From: Sphingomicrobium marinum
Lineage (GTDB): Bacteria; Pseudomonadota; Alphaproteobacteria; Sphingomonadales; Sphingomonadaceae
Length of the DNA: 64,000 nucleotides
Assembly: GCF_026157105.1 (NCBI RefSeq)
Contig: NZ_JANPVQ010000001.1
Span: 489,501-553,500 of the forward strand
Direction: 5' to 3'
The position numbers and the translations under genes are program-made. Shown piece after piece: positions 16,830 to 25,630 of this stretch. A model generated the notes under the pieces. That model was not told the origin of the DNA and made no database searches. It worked only from the letters and a program-made list of their open reading frames with translations. Numbering within the stretch: the first letter of the stretch is position 1; each line of letters opens with the position of its first letter.

Positions 16830-18104
16830 ATGGCGTTCGAAGAGAAAATCCAGGCCGCTGAGGCAGCCATGCCCGAAGAGGATGTAGCGCAGGCCATCGG
16901 CACCGATGAGCGCCGCATGCACGTGCGCGCCTACAATTACTGGTGTTCGCTCCTCGACGGCCGCGATTTTCCCTCGATCCAGGATCTCGAGCCGGCGACG
17001 CTCGATGATTTCGGGCCGCACGCGGTGCTGCTCGATTTTACGCGCGACCGCGACAATCCCGGCACCTCCTATATCGGCGACGCCATTCGCGAAGAATGCG
17101 GGCTCGACGAGACGATCGAGACGATCAGCGACGTGCCGTCGCGCTCGCTCCTGTCGCGCCTGACCGATCATTACATGCAGATCATCGCCAACCGCGCGCC
17201 GGTCGGGTTCGAAGCCGAATTCGTCAACCAGCGCGGTCACGAAATCTGTTACCGCGGCATCCTGATGCCGCTTTCCTCCGACGGCATCACGATCGATTTC
17301 ATCTACGGCGTGATCAACTGGAAAGACACCGGCGAACAGGTCGCAGCGGATGCGACCATCGCGCCGGCGCTGGCACCGCTCGAACCCGATCCGGAACCGG
17401 AAACCGCGCCCGGCGTGGATGAGCTCCCAAGCGTCGATGACACCCATATGGCGTGGCAGGACGGCCCCTTGGCAGACGGCGACATTGCTGACGAAAATGA
17501 TGCTCCGGCCGCGGTGCTTACCGAAGCCGATGGCCTTGCCGACTGGCTGTTCGCCGCCCGCGATAGTGCCGAAGTCTGCAAGTCTGCCGAAGGACGAAGC
17601 CGCGCCGCGCTCTACGACGCCTTGAGCCTCGCATACGATTTCAGCCTGGCCGCCGAACGGCGCCCCGACGACTATGCGGAAATCCTCGAAGATGCCGGAG
17701 TGAAGGCGCAGGCCCGCGCTCCGATGACGCCGATCGTAAAGCTCGTCTTCGGGGCGGACTATGACAAGAGTCGCATCACCGAATTCTCGACCGCGCTCGC
17801 CTACGCTCATCGTACCGAGATCGGTTTCGGCGAGTTCAAGGAAGCCGTCGAAAAGACCGACGGCGGCATCAAGGGGTTCGTGAAGGCCGAACGCGCGGCG
17901 CGCCGCGGCGACAAGCCGGCCGTCGACAAGGCCGCCAAGGCGCGCGACAAGCTGCGTAATGCCGAGCCTTTGCAAAGCACCGGGTTCGAGGGCGAATATG
18001 CCCTGCTGGTGGCGCGCCGCAACGCCGATGGCAGCATCGATGTTGTTGCCGAAGTCGACGATACCAAGCTGGTCGATCGTGTGCTCGTAAAAGCCGCCAG
18101 CTAA
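16830..18104 (+). CDS. PAS-domain (PAS_5-like) protein, 424 aa
   Basis: The N-terminal ~150 residues read like the PAS_5 sensor-type domain of alphaproteobacteria: YWCSLLDGRDFPSIQDLEPATLDDFGPHAVLLDF, then an RLTDHY...FEAEFVNQRGHEICYRGILMPLSSDG core. A proline/acid-rich linker (about 180-225) leads to a charged, helical C-terminal part with no recognised catalytic domain. So it may sense and signal through protein contacts rather than as a kinase. A GTGGGGAT site precedes the ATG. A one-mismatch CtrA-like motif (TTAACGCTTTGTTTA) lies about 55 bases upstream. The gene stands alone, before the glutamate dehydrogenase gene. Confidence 0.75.
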   Translation: MAFEEKIQAAEAAMPEEDVAQAIGTDERRMHVRAYNYWCSLLDGRDFPSIQDLEPATLDDFGPHAVLLDFTRDRDNPGTSYIGDAIREECGLDETIETISDVPSRSLLSRLTDHYMQIIANRAPVGFEAEFVNQRGHEICYRGILMPLSSDGITIDFIYGVINWKDTGEQVAADATIAPALAPLEPDPEPETAPGVDELPSVDDTHMAWQDGPLADGDIADENDAPAAVLTEADGLADWLFAARDSAEVCKSAEGRSRAALYDALSLAYDFSLAAERRPDDYAEILEDAGVKAQARAPMTPIVKLVFGADYDKSRITEFSTALAYAHRTEIGFGEFKEAVEKTDGGIKGFVKAERAARRGDKPAVDKAAKARDKLRNAEPLQSTGFEGEYALLVARRNADGSIDVVAEVDDTKLVDRVLVKAAS

Positions 18105-18189
18105 CACTTCGAACATTCCCTGATACCGACTTGTTGCCCGCTACGAGCGGGTCTATAGCCCGCGCCCATAAGTGCAGTCTGGAGAGGTT

Positions 18190-21100
18190 ATGGCACGCGG
18201 CAGCAAGGGCGAAGGGTTCGTTCCCAAGCTTGAAAAGGCGCTCAAGGAATCGGCGCTCCCCGGCGAGCTGGAGGGTATGGATGCCGATGGGCTGCACGAT
18301 GCGGCCCTATTTGTCGCCAAGGTCGCCAACGAGCGCAAGCCCGGCCTGGTCGCGCTGCGTATCGAATCGCTGGGTGGTGGCGCCGGTCATCGCCGCATGC
18401 GGCTTGCCATCGTCAACACCGACATGCCGTTCCTCGTCGACTCCATCGCGGCCGCAATCGCCGCGCGCGGCCTTGCCGTGTACCGCCTGCTGCATCCGAT
18501 CATGCCGATCCAGCGCGGCGACGATGGCGAGATTGAGGGCGTGGGCGGCGACCAGGACGAATCGCTTATCTACATCGAACTCGACCGCGCCGACGCGCGC
18601 GGGCGCCATGAACTCGAAACCGATTTGCTCGATGTGCTTGCCAACGTGCGCGCTGCGGTGCGGGACTGGCGGGACATGGTGGCCGAGATGGAGCGCGACG
18701 CGGACGCGCTCGATGGCAGCCACGAGGAAGAGGGCGAGTTCCTCCATTGGCTGATCGACAATAATTTCACGCTGCTCGGCCACGCCATCCTGACACGCAG
18801 CGGTATGAGCGAAGGGCTTGGGCTGCTGCGCGAGGATTTCAGCCTGTGGAACCGCGCGGTCAACGATGCGGCGCTCGATGCGTTGCTCGACAAGAGCAGG
18901 CCTTTCCTCGTCATGAAGGCGGACCGCATCTCGCCGGTCCACCGCCGCGTGCCGCTCGATGTAGTGATGATCCGCCGCGGCGAAGACAGCGTGTCGCTAC
19001 ATTGCGGCCTATGGACGTCGGCCGCGCTGCGTTCACCCGCCGAAGAAGTGCCCATCTTGCGCCAGCGGCTCAAGATGCTCGACAAAGAGCTCAATTTCGC
19101 CCCGTCGAGCCACGGCGGGAAGGCGCTCAACCACGCCATCTCCACGCTGCCGCACGATCTTGTGATCAGTTTCGATGAGGCGGAAGTGCGCCAGGCGGCC
19201 TTCACCGCGATGAGCCTTGCCGATCGTCCGCGCCCGACGATGCTGATCCTGCCGGGCAGCCTGAACCGGCATCTCTACGCGTTCGTCTGGTTGCCGCGTG
19301 ATGAGTTGTCGACCGCGCGTCGGACGGCGATTTCGATGATGATCGAGGATGAAGTCGGCTCGCCCATTACCAGCTGGGCGGTCGAACTTGGCGATGGCGA
19401 TCTTGCACTGCTGCGCTTCACGATGGCCACCGAGCCCGGCGAAAGCATGCCCGACGTCGAGGCGCTTGACGAAGCGCTGGTCGAAATGGTGCGCGGCTGG
19501 GCGCCGGCGGTGGAAAACGAGCTGGTCGAGCGGGTCGGATCGGGCAAGGCCACGCGCCTCGCGCTGGCCTACCTGCCCGCCATGCCCGAACCCTATCGCA
19601 CCCGCACCGAGCCCGCCGAAGGTGCGCTCGACATACTGCGGCTGACCGCGCTCGATGGCGACGGCCGCGATGCGCGTCTCTACCAGTCGGCGACCGATAC
19701 TGGCTGCCAGCTGCATCTAAAGCTTTATCGTCGTAGCGGCATCATTCCGCTTTCCGACGCGGTTCCGGTGCTCGAAAATTACGGTTTTCGCGTGCTCGAG
19801 GAAATGCCGACAGCGCTGGCCGATGGCGCGATGGGCTATATCCATAACTTCCACCTCGAACTGCCACGCGGCACCGATGTCGACGCGATCCTCGATCGCC
19901 ACGAAATCGTCGAGAAAGCCATTGCCGACGTTATGGCAGGCAAGAGCGAGGATGACGAATTCAACCAGCTCGTCCTGCTGGCGGGGCTCGATCCGCAGGC
20001 GGTCGTGTGGCTGCGCGCCTGGTTCCGCTATCTGCGCCAGACCGGCGTTGCCTTCGGCCTTGTCACGATGGTCGACGCGCTCAGCCGCGCGCCGCAAGCC
20101 ACGACTGCCCTGGTCGAAGCCTTCCGCGTCAGTCACGATCCCAGCCTCAAGGGTGATCGCAAGGCAGCGATCGATGCCGCCTTCGACGAGTTCGATGGCG
20201 CGCTTCTGAAGGTCAAATCGATCGACGATGATCGTATCCTGCGCCTGTTCCGCGCCGTTGTCGCCTCGACGCTGCGGACCAACGCGTTTTCCGACCAGGG
20301 GTCGGGCGCGCTAGCCTTCAAGATCGATTCCAGCGGCATCCCTGGTCTTCCCAAGCCCGTGCCGTGGCGCGAAATCTGGGTCTACAGCCCGCGCGTGGAA
20401 GGCATCCACTTGCGCGGCGGTCCCGTCGCCCGCGGTGGCCTGCGCTGGTCGGACCGGCGCGATGACTTCCGCACCGAAATCCTCGGCCTGGTCAAGGCGC
20501 AGCTGGTCAAGAACGCGGTCATCGTGCCGACTGGCGCCAAGGGCGGTTTCTATCCCAAGCAGCTGCCTGATCGGGACGAAGACCGCGATGCGTGGCTGGA
20601 GGAAGGCACCGAAAGCTACCGCATCTTCATCCGTTCGCTGCTCTCGGTCACCGACAATCTCATTGAAGACAAGGTCGTGCATCCGCCCAAGGTCGTCGTC
20701 CACGATGGCGACGATCCCTATTTCGTCGTGGCGGCGGACAAGGGCACCGCGGCCTTTTCCGATGTCGCCAACGCGATCAGCCTCGAGAAGAATTTCTGGC
20801 TCGGCGATGCGTTCGCCAGTGGCGGGTCCAACGGCTACGATCACAAGGCGATGGGCATCACCGCGCGCGGTGCGTGGGTCAGCGTCCAACGCCACTTCCT
20901 CGAGCGCGGCATCGACGTACAAACGGACACGATCCGCGTCGTCGGCTGCGGCGACATGTCGGGCGATGTCTTCGGCAACGGCATGTTGCTGTCCAAGACG
21001 ATCCAGCTCAACGCCGCGTTCGATCACCGCCACATCTTCCTCGATCCCGATCCCGATCCGGCCAAGAGCTGGAAGGAGCGCAAGCGCCTGTTCGAATTGC

Positions 21101-22809
21101 CTCGGTCGAGCTGGGACGACTATAATCGCAAGGTGATGAGCAAGGGCGGGATGATCGTCCCACGCAGCCAGAAGTCGATCACGCTGACCAAGCCCGTGCA
21201 GGACATGCTCGGTCTGGAAGAAAAGACTGTCGGGCCGCAGGCGCTCATCAGCGCGATCCTCAAGGCGCCTGTCGATCTCATCTGGTTCGGCGGCATCGGC
21301 ACCTACATCAAGGCTTCGACCGAGAGCCACAACGATGCCGGAGATTCGGTCAACGACAATTTGCGTGTCGACGCCAACGAGGTACGCGCGACCGCGATCG
21401 GCGAAGGCGCCAATCTTGGCATCACGCAGGCCGGGCGCATCGAGTTTGCGCTCGGTGGCGGCCGGATCAACACCGACTTCATCGACAATAGTGCGGGCGT
21501 CGATTGCTCGGACAACGAGGTCAACATCAAGATCCCGCTAAACCGCGAAATGCGCGAAGGGCGGCTCGATGAAGTAAAGCGAAATGCTTTCCTCGAGAAG
21601 ATGACCGACGAAGTCGCGCAGATCGTGCTTGAAGATAATCGCCTTCAGACGCTGGCGCTGTCGATCGCGGAATCGCGCGGTCCGTCGGGTCTGCCGGGCT
21701 ATGTGCGTACGATCGAAATGCTCGAAGCTTCAGGACGTATCGACCGGAGGGTCGAGGGCCTGGCGTCTTCCGATGCGCTGCTGCGCCGCGCCGTCGACAA
21801 TCAGGGCCTGACGCGCCCCGAACTCGCGGTAATTCTATCGCATTCGAAGATCGCGTTGCAGGACGCGGCTGAACGGCTCGACCTGGCGGGAGAAGAGATT
21901 CTCGATCCCGAACTGCACGATGCTTTTCCCAAGCCGATGCAGCGCCAGTTCAAGGATGCGATCAACGCCCACCGGCTGGAAAACGAGATCATCGCGACCA
22001 AGGTGGCCAATCGCCTCGTCAACCGCCTCGGCCCCTCCGTGGCGCTCGATATGACCGAAGAAGAAGGCGCGGCGCTCAAACAGGTCGTGGTGGCCTTCCT
22101 GGTCGCCGAACATCTGCTCGACCTTCAGGGCTTGTGGGACATGATCGAAAACGCCCAAGTCGATGAAATCACGCGCATCGAGCTTTTCTCGACAGCGGCA
22201 AAGTCGGTACGCACCCATTTGTCGGACATCCTGCGCGCCGCAGGAAGCGAAACGTCGGTTACCAAGCTGATCGAACTGTTCGAACCTGGCTTCAAGAAGG
22301 TAAAGGGCGCGACGGGCCGCCTGATCCGCTCCGAAGTCCGCATCGAAGCCGATGCGCGGCGCGAACAGCTGATGTCACTGGGTGCCGACGAGGAGCTCGT
22401 GAAAGCGCTCGTGCGCCTATATGAACTCGACGGTGTGTTCGGCCTGGCATCGCTCGCCGCGCGCAAGGAAGGCGATATCCTCGGGCTGACCAAGGCCTAT
22501 ACGATGCTGGGCGAGTCGCTCGGTCTCGATTGGGCTCACCAGCAGCTTGTGCGTTACACGCCGGGCGACCAATGGGAACGCCTGCTGCTCGCCGGCCTGC
22601 AGCGCGATATGGAGCAGCTGCGCATCGACTTCCTGTCGCGCCAGCGCGGCGATGACCCCGTGGCCTCGGTCGAACGCTGGTGTGAACGGCAGGGTGCCCG
22701 GATCGACCAGTTCCGCAAGCTCGTCGATCGGGCGCGTAATAGCGGCGCTGCGAGCATCGCCATGCTTGCGCAAATCGCGGGACAGGCGCGTATCCTGCTC
22801 GGCCGTTGA
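18190..22809 (+). CDS. NAD-specific glutamate dehydrogenase, large (GDH2) type
   Basis: Oxidatively deaminates glutamate to 2-oxoglutarate with NAD. At 1539 residues it belongs to the giant L-GDH180 class, with long N-terminal ACT-like regulatory segments, the catalytic core in the middle and a helical C-terminal region. The core shows GGPVARGGLRWSDRRDDFRTE followed by the catalytic-lysine motif TGAKGGF near residue 780, and the NAD-binding part with VVGCGDMSGDVFGNGMLLS. ATG 18190 is preferred over an in-frame ATG at 18172 because GGAGAGG precedes it at the right distance. It shares a base with the ATP-grasp gene (TGATG). Confidence 0.94.
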   Translation: MARGSKGEGFVPKLEKALKESALPGELEGMDADGLHDAALFVAKVANERKPGLVALRIESLGGGAGHRRMRLAIVNTDMPFLVDSIAAAIAARGLAVYRLLHPIMPIQRGDDGEIEGVGGDQDESLIYIELDRADARGRHELETDLLDVLANVRAAVRDWRDMVAEMERDADALDGSHEEEGEFLHWLIDNNFTLLGHAILTRSGMSEGLGLLREDFSLWNRAVNDAALDALLDKSRPFLVMKADRISPVHRRVPLDVVMIRRGEDSVSLHCGLWTSAALRSPAEEVPILRQRLKMLDKELNFAPSSHGGKALNHAISTLPHDLVISFDEAEVRQAAFTAMSLADRPRPTMLILPGSLNRHLYAFVWLPRDELSTARRTAISMMIEDEVGSPITSWAVELGDGDLALLRFTMATEPGESMPDVEALDEALVEMVRGWAPAVENELVERVGSGKATRLALAYLPAMPEPYRTRTEPAEGALDILRLTALDGDGRDARLYQSATDTGCQLHLKLYRRSGIIPLSDAVPVLENYGFRVLEEMPTALADGAMGYIHNFHLELPRGTDVDAILDRHEIVEKAIADVMAGKSEDDEFNQLVLLAGLDPQAVVWLRAWFRYLRQTGVAFGLVTMVDALSRAPQATTALVEAFRVSHDPSLKGDRKAAIDAAFDEFDGALLKVKSIDDDRILRLFRAVVASTLRTNAFSDQGSGALAFKIDSSGIPGLPKPVPWREIWVYSPRVEGIHLRGGPVARGGLRWSDRRDDFRTEILGLVKAQLVKNAVIVPTGAKGGFYPKQLPDRDEDRDAWLEEGTESYRIFIRSLLSVTDNLIEDKVVHPPKVVVHDGDDPYFVVAADKGTAAFSDVANAISLEKNFWLGDAFASGGSNGYDHKAMGITARGAWVSVQRHFLERGIDVQTDTIRVVGCGDMSGDVFGNGMLLSKTIQLNAAFDHRHIFLDPDPDPAKSWKERKRLFELPRSSWDDYNRKVMSKGGMIVPRSQKSITLTKPVQDMLGLEEKTVGPQALISAILKAPVDLIWFGGIGTYIKASTESHNDAGDSVNDNLRVDANEVRATAIGEGANLGITQAGRIEFALGGGRINTDFIDNSAGVDCSDNEVNIKIPLNREMREGRLDEVKRNAFLEKMTDEVAQIVLEDNRLQTLALSIAESRGPSGLPGYVRTIEMLEASGRIDRRVEGLASSDALLRRAVDNQGLTRPELAVILSHSKIALQDAAERLDLAGEEILDPELHDAFPKPMQRQFKDAINAHRLENEIIATKVANRLVNRLGPSVALDMTEEEGAALKQVVVAFLVAEHLLDLQGLWDMIENAQVDEITRIELFSTAAKSVRTHLSDILRAAGSETSVTKLIELFEPGFKKVKGATGRLIRSEVRIEADARREQLMSLGADEELVKALVRLYELDGVFGLASLAARKEGDILGLTKAYTMLGESLGLDWAHQQLVRYTPGDQWERLLLAGLQRDMEQLRIDFLSRQRGDDPVASVERWCERQGARIDQFRKLVDRARNSGAASIAMLAQIAGQARILLGR

Positions 22810-23660
22810 TGAAAGTCGCTCTGCTCGTTCCGGCTGAATGGGACCCGCAATATTACGAGCTCGATGCGACCCGCGACATGCTCGGCGCGGTCGGCATCGA
22901 GATCGAGCCGGTCCAATGGAACGAATGCGACGACGACGTGCTGCGCGCTGTCGATGGCGTGTTGCCGCTGATTGCGTGGGGCTATCATCTCGACCCCGGG
23001 CGCTGGTTCGACCTGCTCGACCGCATCGATTTTCGCCGGGTGCCGGTCGCCAACCCGGTGCCGGTGCTGCGATGGAATAGCGACAAGAGCTATCTCTCGG
23101 ATCTGGAAGACAAGGGCGTGGCCATCGTACCGAGCGTCTTCGGCGACGCCGACGAGGGCGACAGGCTACTCGAACGGGCGCGCGATAAATTCGGCGATGA
23201 CGAGCTGATCGTGAAGCCGCTCGTTTCGGCATCGGCGGAAGGGATCTACCGCTTGCCCGCGGGCGCATCGCTGCCGCCCGGCCTCGTCGACCGCCGCCTC
23301 ATCGTGCAGCCTTTCATCCCATCGATCCTCGATGCCGGCGAGATGAGCCTTGTCTATTTCGGCGGCGCGTTCAGCCATGCAGCGGTCAAGCGCGCCAAGA
23401 ACGGTGATTTTCGGGTGCAGCCCGAGTTCGGCGGCTCGGAGGAGCAGATCACGCCCGATCCGAAGGTGCGTGCGCTGGCCGATGCCGCGCTTGCTGCCGC
23501 GCCCGCGAAGACTGCCTACGCGCGCGTCGATATCGTGATGAACCGCGATGAGCCGCAGATCATGGAGCTCGAACTGGTCGAGCCCGACCTGTTTCTGCGT
23601 TACGCCCCCGACGGCGGCTCGGGCTTTGCCTCGGCAATCAGGGAAATGCTTTCCGCGTAG
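22809..23660 (+). CDS. ATP-grasp domain protein, 283 aa
   Basis: The fold is suggested by an N-terminal Rossmann-like part (KVALLVPAEWDP), a central ELIVKPLVSASAEGIYR segment where the ATP-binding lysine would lie, and a C-terminal AYARVDIVMNRDEPQIMELELVEPDLFLR. The last carries the metal-binding acidic residues of the ATP-grasp family (RimK and carboxylate-amine ligase relatives). It probably joins a carboxylate to an amine or thiol, substrate unknown. It is translationally coupled to the glutamate dehydrogenase gene, which may hint at a glutamate-related substrate; that is inference. Its last 61 bases lie antisense to the end of the next gene. Confidence 0.78.
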   Translation: MKVALLVPAEWDPQYYELDATRDMLGAVGIEIEPVQWNECDDDVLRAVDGVLPLIAWGYHLDPGRWFDLLDRIDFRRVPVANPVPVLRWNSDKSYLSDLEDKGVAIVPSVFGDADEGDRLLERARDKFGDDELIVKPLVSASAEGIYRLPAGASLPPGLVDRRLIVQPFIPSILDAGEMSLVYFGGAFSHAAVKRAKNGDFRVQPEFGGSEEQITPDPKVRALADAALAAAPAKTAYARVDIVMNRDEPQIMELELVEPDLFLRYAPDGGSGFASAIREMLSA

Positions 23661-23875
23661 AGCCATTGCCTAATGGCGCTGGCGAGGTTGACCGGATTGA
23701 GCTGGTCGGCGTCGTAGCGGCTAAGGTCGATCTGCGCGACGAGCGCGTTGACAGGCAAGCCGCGCACCGATGCGGCCTGCTCTAGCGCTTCCCAGAACAA
23801 TGGCTCAAGCGCGATCGAGGTCTCGTGGCCGGCAATGGTAACCGACCGCTTGCTGGCGCGCTGCGGGTGGAACAT
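23600..23875 (-). CDS. Ribbon-helix-helix domain protein, 91 aa
   Basis: The segment KRSVTIAGHETSIALEPLFWEALEQAASVRGLPVNALV fits the RHH_4-type ribbon-helix-helix domain (strand, helix, helix). This suggests a small DNA-binding regulator or antitoxin-like protein; no toxin partner is nearby. Its ATG shares a base with the phbB stop (TGATG), making it the last gene of the leftward phbB operon. Its 3' end overlaps the convergent ATP-grasp gene by 61 bases, longer than other convergent contacts in this window. Confidence 0.75.
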   Translation of the reverse strand: MFHPQRASKRSVTIAGHETSIALEPLFWEALEQAASVRGLPVNALVAQIDLSRYDADQLNPVNLASAIRQWLYAESISLIAEAKPEPPSGA

Positions 23876-24597
23876 CAGTACATGTGTTGGCCGCCGTTGA
23901 TCGACAGCGTCGAACCGGTGATGAAGCCCGCATCCTCATCGACGAGGAAGGCGACACCGCGCGCGATCTCATTGGCCTGGCCGAGGCGATTGACCGGTAT
24001 CTTTGCGACGATCTTGGCCAGGACTTCATCGGGCACCGCGGCGACCATGTCGGTGTCGATATAGCCGGGCGCGATGGCGTTTACGGTGACGCCCTTGCGC
24101 GCCCCCTCCTGCGCCAGTGCCTTGGTGAAGCCATGGATGCCCGACTTGGCGGCGGCATAGTTGACCTGGCCGTACTGCCCGGCCTGTCCGTTGATCGAGC
24201 CGATATTGACGATGCGGCCATAGCCCCGCTCGCACATGCCGTCGAACACGGCCTTGGCCATGTTGAAGCAACCGCCCAGATTGGTGTCGATCACCTGCTG
24301 CCATTGATCATGCGTCTGGCGCTTCATGGTGCTGTCGCGCGTGATGCCCGCATTGTTCACCAGGACGTCGACATCGCCAAGGTCGCTCGAGATTTGCTCG
24401 ACCGCATTCTGGCACGCATCGTAATCGGCAACGTCGAACTTGTACGCCTTGATGCCCGTACGATCGGTGAATTCGGCAGCAGCCTGTTCGTTGCCCGCGT
24501 AAGTCGCGGCGACGTCCATGCCCATGTCCTTGAGTTTCAGCGAAATCGCTTCGCCGATACCGCGCGTGCCGCCGGTAACGATTGCCGTGCGTCCCAT
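23875..24597 (-). CDS. phbB: Acetoacetyl-CoA reductase (SDR)
   Basis: Reduces acetoacetyl-CoA to (R)-3-hydroxybutyryl-CoA with NADPH for polyhydroxyalkanoate synthesis. The 240-residue protein has the SDR cofactor motif TGGTRGIG (residues 8-15), NNAG (81-84), the catalytic serine in NIGSINGQ and YxxxK at 147-151 (NYAAAKSG). The GSINGQAGQYGQVNYAAAKSG block is the one shared by PhaB/FabG-type reductases. No PHA synthase is in the window. It follows hemH by 28 bases and is coupled to the RHH gene. Confidence 0.88.
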   Translation of the reverse strand: MGRTAIVTGGTRGIGEAISLKLKDMGMDVAATYAGNEQAAAEFTDRTGIKAYKFDVADYDACQNAVEQISSDLGDVDVLVNNAGITRDSTMKRQTHDQWQQVIDTNLGGCFNMAKAVFDGMCERGYGRIVNIGSINGQAGQYGQVNYAAAKSGIHGFTKALAQEGARKGVTVNAIAPGYIDTDMVAAVPDEVLAKIVAKIPVNRLGQANEIARGVAFLVDEDAGFITGSTLSINGGQHMY

Positions 24598-24625
24598 AGT
24601 CTCTCTCCCTGTACTTTCCGTTGGG

Positions 24626-25630
24626 CTAGCCGAGCCAACCCATCAATTCGCGTCGCGCCAGCGCCTCTAGCATATCCATGCCCGCCTGGCTCGTATTCAA
24701 ACAATCGAGGCGCGCGAAATGGGTTCCGCCCGCCCGCTTGAACTGTTCATCGCCCTGGATACCGAGCTCTTCGAGCGTTTCGAGACAGTCAGCTGAAAAA
24801 CCGGGAGCGGCTATCGCAATCCTGGTGATGCCCTTGCCGGGATAGGCTTCGAGCGTGTCGTCGGTGGCGGGCTCAAGCCATTTTGCCGGACCGAACCGCG
24901 ACTGGAAGGCGATATCGGTGTCGACGTCGAGCCGTTCCCCGACGAGCCGCGCCGTCTTCTGGCACTGGCAATGATAGGGATCGCCGAGGTGCAGCGTGCG
25001 CTCAGGCATGCCGTGGAAGGAAAGCAAGAGCCGCTGGGGGGTGAAATCCAGCGCCGCAAGCTGGCGCTCGAGGTCCTTGGCCAGCGCATCGATGTAGAGC
25101 GGATCGTCGTGATAGGCGGGTAGGGTGCGGATGGCCGGCTGCCAGCGCCGATCTTCGAGCCATGCGCACAGGTCATCGTTCGCGCTTGCCGTCGTGGCCG
25201 CGCAATATTGCGGGTAGAGAGGAGCATATAGAATGCGCCGCGCGCCCTGGTCCCACAACCGGTTCAATGCCGATGCAACCGATGGATTGCCGTAGCGCAT
25301 GGCCCAGTCGACAATTGCAGCATCTCCCAGTCGAAGCTGTAGCGCCTCGGCCTGGCCGCGCGTAATGGCCGCGAGCGGCGAACCGCGTTCTTCGTCCCAC
25401 ACCTTGGCATAGGCCGCCGCGCTTTTCCTCGGCCGCGTATTGAGCACGATACCGCGAAGGATGGGTTGCCACGCGATCGGCGGAATTTCGACGACGCGGC
25501 GATCGGACAGGAATTGCTTGAGGTAGCGCTTCACGGCGCCGGGCTCGGGTGCGTCGGGCGTCCCAAGATTGGCCAGCAGCACGCCGATCTTCGGCAGTTT
25601 GATGGGCGGATGATCGGCAGGTTTTGTCAT
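24626..25630 (-). CDS. hemH: Ferrochelatase
   Basis: Inserts Fe(II) into protoporphyrin IX, the last step of haem synthesis. It has 334 residues. Family blocks include VLLANLGTPDAPEPGAVKRYLKQFLSDRRVVEIP at the N-terminus, the catalytic histidine in LLSFHGMPERTL (H206), and GPAKWLEPATDDTLE and APGFSADCLETLEEL near the C-terminus. Its start overlaps the stop of the molybdopterin-subunit homologue by four bases. No other haem biosynthesis gene is near, so the context is unusual. Confidence 0.95.
   Translation of the reverse strand: MTKPADHPPIKLPKIGVLLANLGTPDAPEPGAVKRYLKQFLSDRRVVEIPPIAWQPILRGIVLNTRPRKSAAAYAKVWDEERGSPLAAITRGQAEALQLRLGDAAIVDWAMRYGNPSVASALNRLWDQGARRILYAPLYPQYCAATTASANDDLCAWLEDRRWQPAIRTLPAYHDDPLYIDALAKDLERQLAALDFTPQRLLLSFHGMPERTLHLGDPYHCQCQKTARLVGERLDVDTDIAFQSRFGPAKWLEPATDDTLEAYPGKGITRIAIAAPGFSADCLETLEELGIQGDEQFKRAGGTHFARLDCLNTSQAGMDMLEALARRELMGWLG

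Noticed and set aside
16746-18116. 456-codon minus-strand open frame opposite the PAS gene
   Set aside because: The plus-strand product reads as a coherent PAS protein with a ribosome site, while the minus frame has no family pattern. It reflects the GC-rich codon bias of the real gene.
18137-18151. Small hairpin CCCGC/GCGGG between the PAS and glutamate dehydrogenase genes
   Set aside because: Only five pairs and no T-run, so it cannot be called a terminator.
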